From Desulfobulbaceae bacterium (GTDB lineage: Bacteria; Desulfobacterota; Desulfobulbia; Desulfobulbales; Desulfobulbaceae): a stretch of 10,052 nucleotides of DNA. Location: the NCBI GenBank assembly GCA_026990725.1, contig JALXCX010000462.1, positions 1 through 10,052 on the forward strand, written 5' to 3'. Shown here piece by piece: positions 6,603 to 10,052 of this stretch. Each line of letters opens with the position of its first letter. The stretch's first letter is position 1. A program made the position numbers and the translations under genes. The notes beneath the pieces were generated by a model. The model saw only the letters and a list, made by a program, of their open reading frames with translations, searched no databases and had not been told where the DNA came from.

Positions 6603-8246
6603 TTAATCAAGTTGTTCTTCAAGAATCTTGCTTACCTCCGCGGCTGTACGTTGTATTCTAGCCAAGAGTTGTTCAATGCCTCCCAGATGATTTTCATGTG
6701 CCATTTCCTCAGCTTCTGCGCAGAGTTTTGCCAGCCCAACAGCACCGAACTGACTGCTGCTCCCCTTGAGAGTATGGGCTAAACTTTTTATTTCCTTGCT
6801 ATCCAGATGACGGACAGCCTCTTCAAGTTCAGCAAGACGACGGGGCAAAAGACGAAGAAAAACCCCTATAACCGACTTAATGTCTCCGATGTTGGCACAT
6901 AATTTATCAAGAGTTTGAAGATCAACGACCTGTTCTGGGCCCAGAACGGGTTTTACTGATCTACCTTTGCGATCAACAGGTTTTTTGGTCACATCAAGGT
7001 TAAATTCAGCTAAATAACTATCAAGAATTTTCTGCAGTTTTCCTGTGTCAAGCGGCTTCAATAAAAAACCGTCCATTCCCACTGACTGGCATTTATTCTC
7101 TGCATTACTTGTGGCATCTGCAGTGAGGGCAATAATAACAGTTCCCGGTGTCTCCTGCTTTTCATAATGGTTCCTGATCTTCCGGGTTGCTTCATAACCG
7201 TCGACAAGCGGCATCCTGCAATCCATAAGGATAAGATCAAAAAACTGCTTTGTACAAAAATCTATTGCCTGTTGTCCATTTTCCGCCACAGTGATGTCCG
7301 CATTAGTTTTACGAAAAGTTTCTTCAAGCACCATCCGGTTTACTTCATTATCATCAACAAGGAGAATTTTTCCCTGGGAAGGCACCTCAATATGTTCAGT
7401 TTGATTTTTCGATAAATCTTTTGCAACAGCATTTCCGATCTGCGCTGTATCACAGGACAAACCTTTGAGTCGCAAAGTGAACCAGAAGGAACTCCCCTGC
7501 CCTTCCTCAGAATCGACACCCAGCTTCCCGCCCATGAGTTCAATAAGCTTTTTACAAATTGAAAGGCCAAGACCAGTTCCGCTGTATTGCCGCCCTGAAG
7601 AACTATCCACCTGGGAAAAAGGATCAAACAACCTGGCCTGCTTTTCTTTGGGAATACCTATTCCATTGTCAACAACGGTAAAACGAAGCCAATCCTGACC
7701 GGCCTTGTCAAGGGAAACATTCAAAAGAACCATGCCGGTATCAGTAAATTTAATAGCATTGCCAAGGAGGTTAAATAAAATCTGCCGAATCCGGTAGGCG
7801 TCGCCCTGGTAGGTTTTGCATATTCTTGGATCCAGTACCAGGCCTACTTCAAGCCCTTTGCGTTTACCGGAAAGTTTATACACTTCAACGACCTCATCCA
7901 GTAAGGCTTTGAGATCAAACTCCTTAATTTCAATCTCCATTTTATCTGCTTCAATCTTACTGAAATCAAGCAGACTGTTCAGCAGGGTCAAGAGGCTTTC
8001 TGCCGAAGACTGAATAAGATTTGCAAACTTACTCTGCCGAGGATCCAGGTCTGTTTCAAGGAGCAATTCACAAAGCCCCATAACCCCATTCATCGGCGTT
8101 CTGATCTCATGACTAATCATGGCCAGAAAATCAGATTTAGCCTGACTGTCAGAATCTGCCTGCCTGGCCTTTTCAGCGAGAATATTAACCTGATGTTCCA
8201 GACGGGCAATTTTGTTTAGCAACACATGTTCCTTGTCAGGAATCAT
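6603..8246 (-). CDS. Soluble hybrid histidine kinase, HisKA-HATPase-REC-Hpt
   Basis: This 547-residue protein is a complete phosphorelay chain without a recognisable sensor. Residues 1-35 form a likely coiled coil with no membrane segment. HisKA has 'SHEIRTPMNG' with autophosphorylation His46. HATPase_c follows: N-box 'ILFNLLGNAIKFT' (156-168), 'DNGIGIP' (193-199), 'FDPFSQVD' and 'GTGLGLSI' (223-230). REC spans about 292-412, with D298-D299, phospho-acceptor D342, T375 and K397. The Hpt domain (about 440-547) has 'AHTLKGSS' with His491. All phospho-residues are present, so the expected flow is H46 to D342 to H491, then to a separate receiver; the GGDEF regulator immediately downstream is the obvious candidate. 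The ATG lies 1 nt after the helicase stop, and its GAGG ribosome site lies inside the last helicase codons, indicating one transcript. Input must come from the short N-terminus or a partner; neither signal nor partner is evident. Confidence 0.94.
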   Translation of the reverse strand: MIPDKEHVLLNKIARLEHQVNILAEKARQADSDSQAKSDFLAMISHEIRTPMNGVMGLCELLLETDLDPRQSKFANLIQSSAESLLTLLNSLLDFSKIEADKMEIEIKEFDLKALLDEVVEVYKLSGKRKGLEVGLVLDPRICKTYQGDAYRIRQILFNLLGNAIKFTDTGMVLLNVSLDKAGQDWLRFTVVDNGIGIPKEKQARLFDPFSQVDSSSGRQYSGTGLGLSICKKLIELMGGKLGVDSEEGQGSSFWFTLRLKGLSCDTAQIGNAVAKDLSKNQTEHIEVPSQGKILLVDDNEVNRMVLEETFRKTNADITVAENGQQAIDFCTKQFFDLILMDCRMPLVDGYEATRKIRNHYEKQETPGTVIIALTADATSNAENKCQSVGMDGFLLKPLDTGKLQKILDSYLAEFNLDVTKKPVDRKGRSVKPVLGPEQVVDLQTLDKLCANIGDIKSVIGVFLRLLPRRLAELEEAVRHLDSKEIKSLAHTLKGSSSQFGAVGLAKLCAEAEEMAHENHLGGIEQLLARIQRTAAEVSKILEEQLD

Positions 8247-8247
8247 A

Positions 8248-10052
8248 TTAAAACAACCTCAACTGTCTGAACGAAGATTTCTTTTTGCGTTGACCTGTCC
8301 GGCTGGGGAGTCTGCTGAAGAATGACGCCGGAATATCTGCGAGAAAACGTGACGGGATCTGCTTTTCCCGTCCTTTATAAGTTACTCTTTCTCCTGACCA
8401 GCTCAGGTACAAAATTTGTGCGGCCCTGGTCATACCAACATAAAAAAGTCGTCGTTCTTCCTCAATACTCTTGTCATGATCCTCGGGAGAGATAGGCATA
8501 CGGGGGAATAAAGGTAATACGCCCTCTTCACAACCAGACAGAAAAACCGCCTCAAATTCAAGACCTTTTGAGGCATGCAGCGTTGCCAGCAAAACAGACT
8601 CTGCCCGCTCATCATAGACAACACTGTTTTCACAACCTCGCAGATGTTCGGCAAAGGCAACCAGTGAGTTCGCCGAATTTGCCATTGCTGAAAACCTTTT
8701 AAGTTCCGGCTCATCTAGATTTAATTCAAGATTATTATACAAAGCAGTAACAACTTCTCTGACAGAACTTTTTATTGCTGTTATCTGACATTGTATCCTC
8801 AAATCCCCAAACCATGAAATCTTTTCTGCAATTTTCGCAGGTAAAGCAGATAGCTGCTGTTGTAACTCCGTAAAAGGATCAACACTTTTCTCAGGTATCA
8901 AACTCTCTATTATGGCAAGAATTTTTACCCCAAAGCCTTTTTGCTGCCCCAGTAGGAAGAGAATTTCAGCCTTATCTATCCTTTCCGCTGCCAGCAGAAC
9001 ACAGTAATAGATTATCCTGGCATCACCCTGAACAAAAAATGGAAGAACATCGAGAACCTGATAAGGAATGGAACGCTTTTCCATGGCCTTTGCCAAAAGA
9101 TCAGCCTGCTTACCTGTACGATAGAGGACAGCAATATCAGATAAGGCCAGACCGCTCTTTCCTTCAACAAGTTGATCAATTTCTCTGTGCGTTGTTCCGC
9201 CAATAAGTTCCTGTATCTGCCCGGCTATAAATGCGGCCTCTGCCGCAGGATGAGAAGCCTGATATGTATAAAGTGCGCCCTTTTCTTTTCTGACAGCTGT
9301 TGGTTGCCTTGTCTTGTCATCAGTTCTTACTGCTGCAATAACTCTTTGGGCGGCATCAATAATAACTGAGCTGCTCCGGTAATTTTTTACCAGAAAATGC
9401 TGCTCAGGCTTACAGTCTCTTATAAACGTGTAAAACCATTCAGGCCGGGCACCTCTAAAACCATATATTGCCTGATCCGGATCACCAATGGCAAATATAT
9501 CAGCAGATTGACCGAGCTGTCGAACCAGTTCAAATTGTGAGGCATTCAAGTCCTGAAATTCATCAATCAGCAGATGATCCATTGATTGTTGTATCATCTT
9601 GTAAAAAGAACGTTTTTTGCCCATCAGATCTGTACAGGCTGGAATGACTTCATCCAGATCAAGTTGATTATTCTCCCTGAGTTCAGCAAAATATGGTTCA
9701 AATTCTTCTGGAAAAATTCCTGGCAGCCGGTATTGAGACGACAGAAAAAGAGACAATTCCCGCTGCATCTTTTTTCGTGCTTTGCCGGAAAACTTTGGGT
9801 ACAACCTTGTCAATAATCTGTTACGCGTCGCCGGGCCCGCAAGATGAATATCCGGACAGGATTGACGCAGCCAATACAGACAGAAACTGTGAAAGGTATC
9901 AACCCGAACATGCGCTTTATCTGTATCGTCAGAACACAACCGCTGCCGGATTTCCTCTGCTGCTTTATTCGTGAAGGTAATGACTGTTATCGGCCCTTTT
10001 TGAGTGGCCAAAAGACGACGCACACGCTGGATAAGGGTATGGGTTTTTCCGG
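8248..10052 (-). CDS. UvrD/Rep-family superfamily 1A DNA helicase, 5' end outside the window
   Basis: The last 600 residues of an ATP-dependent 3'-5' DNA helicase are visible; the frame is still open at the window edge, which cuts inside Walker A (GKT at about 10042-10050). Motifs run in order: Ia 'TFTNKAAEEI'; 'VDTFHSFC'; II DEFQD (9550-9564); III GDPDQAIYGFRG (GDPDQ at 9472-9486); IV 'NYRSS'; V 'TLHASKGLEFE' (8551-8580); VI 'YVGMTRA' (8422-8439). A UvrD-type C-terminal 2A core is present; no RecB-like nuclease domain follows. The extreme C-terminus is basic and ends in QLRLF (8251-8265), fitting the sliding-clamp-binding consensus QL[S/D]LF. Variants with DEFQDLN and GDPDQAIYGFRG remind me of helicases fused behind an endonuclease-Q (PHP) domain, but that region is not in view. 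The exact subfamily (PcrA, UvrD or EndoQ-fused) is therefore open. A GTG at 10021-10023 is internal and not the real start. Confidence 0.92.
   Translation of the reverse strand, partial: GKTHTLIQRVRRLLATQKGPITVITFTNKAAEEIRQRLCSDDTDKAHVRVDTFHSFCLYWLRQSCPDIHLAGPATRNRLLTRLYPKFSGKARKKMQRELSLFLSSQYRLPGIFPEEFEPYFAELRENNQLDLDEVIPACTDLMGKKRSFYKMIQQSMDHLLIDEFQDLNASQFELVRQLGQSADIFAIGDPDQAIYGFRGARPEWFYTFIRDCKPEQHFLVKNYRSSSVIIDAAQRVIAAVRTDDKTRQPTAVRKEKGALYTYQASHPAAEAAFIAGQIQELIGGTTHREIDQLVEGKSGLALSDIAVLYRTGKQADLLAKAMEKRSIPYQVLDVLPFFVQGDARIIYYCVLLAAERIDKAEILFLLGQQKGFGVKILAIIESLIPEKSVDPFTELQQQLSALPAKIAEKISWFGDLRIQCQITAIKSSVREVVTALYNNLELNLDEPELKRFSAMANSANSLVAFAEHLRGCENSVVYDERAESVLLATLHASKGLEFEAVFLSGCEEGVLPLFPRMPISPEDHDKSIEEERRLFYVGMTRAAQILYLSWSGERVTYKGREKQIPSRFLADIPASFFSRLPSRTGQRKKKSSFRQLRLF

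Noticed and set aside
7465..7698. Plus-strand frame of 77 codons opposite the kinase ATPase domain
   Set aside because: Its sequence (SISFLQIERPRPVPL) is the usual antisense reading of the conserved HATPase_c G-box, often misannotated as a gene.
9012..9974. Several short frames on both strands inside the helicase gene
   Set aside because: All overlap continuous, motif-rich helicase coding sequence and show no family resemblance.

Overview
This 10 kb window looks like chromosomal housekeeping and signalling DNA from a Gram-negative bacterium, probably a member of the Desulfobacterota (former Deltaproteobacteria, e.g. a Desulfobulbales relative). The lineage guess rests on gene content: a DUF166 protein otherwise common in methanogens and sulfate reducers, a two-domain Nnr followed by a CBS protein, and a cluster of multi-domain phosphorelay and diguanylate cyclase genes. 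Base composition is in the mid-40s % GC by eye. No tRNA, rRNA, CRISPR, insertion sequence, integrase or phage gene was seen, and no gene appears broken. The helicase at the right edge is cut only by the window.

Layout. (1) 44-1855, minus: a YejA-type periplasmic peptide-binding protein; any yejBEF permease and ATPase genes would lie outside, to the left. (2) 2005-2637, minus: a small Cys-rich DUF166 protein. (3) 2638-2893: a divergent intergenic region with a perfect 10-bp inverted repeat (2785-2794 / 2818-2827). (4) 2894-4492, plus: nnr, the bifunctional NAD(P)HX epimerase/dehydratase, followed by a two-CBS-domain protein (4592-5047). The 99-nt spacer between them holds a bulged hairpin and a possible 17-codon Cys-rich ORF. 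(5) 5154-10052, minus: in transcription order, a UvrD/Rep superfamily helicase (N-terminus outside the window), a soluble hybrid histidine kinase (HisKA-HATPase-REC-Hpt), and a REC-PAS-GGDEF response regulator. The CBS gene and the response regulator converge on a short GC hairpin at 5141-5153.

How the genes may work together. The kinase carries every phosphorelay module (H46, D342, H491) but no sensor or output domain. The next gene downstream has a receiver domain (D61) driving a GGDEF domain with intact catalytic and inhibitory motifs. The simplest reading is a relay from an unknown cytosolic input through the kinase to c-di-GMP synthesis. The kinase starts 1 nt after the helicase stop codon, so the two are very likely co-transcribed; whether this links DNA repair to signalling is speculation. 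The helicase ends in QLRLF, which fits the bacterial sliding-clamp-binding consensus.

No clearly new system was found. The points most worth a second look are the clamp motif, the helicase-kinase-cyclase arrangement, the DUF166 protein and the inverted repeat upstream of nnr.
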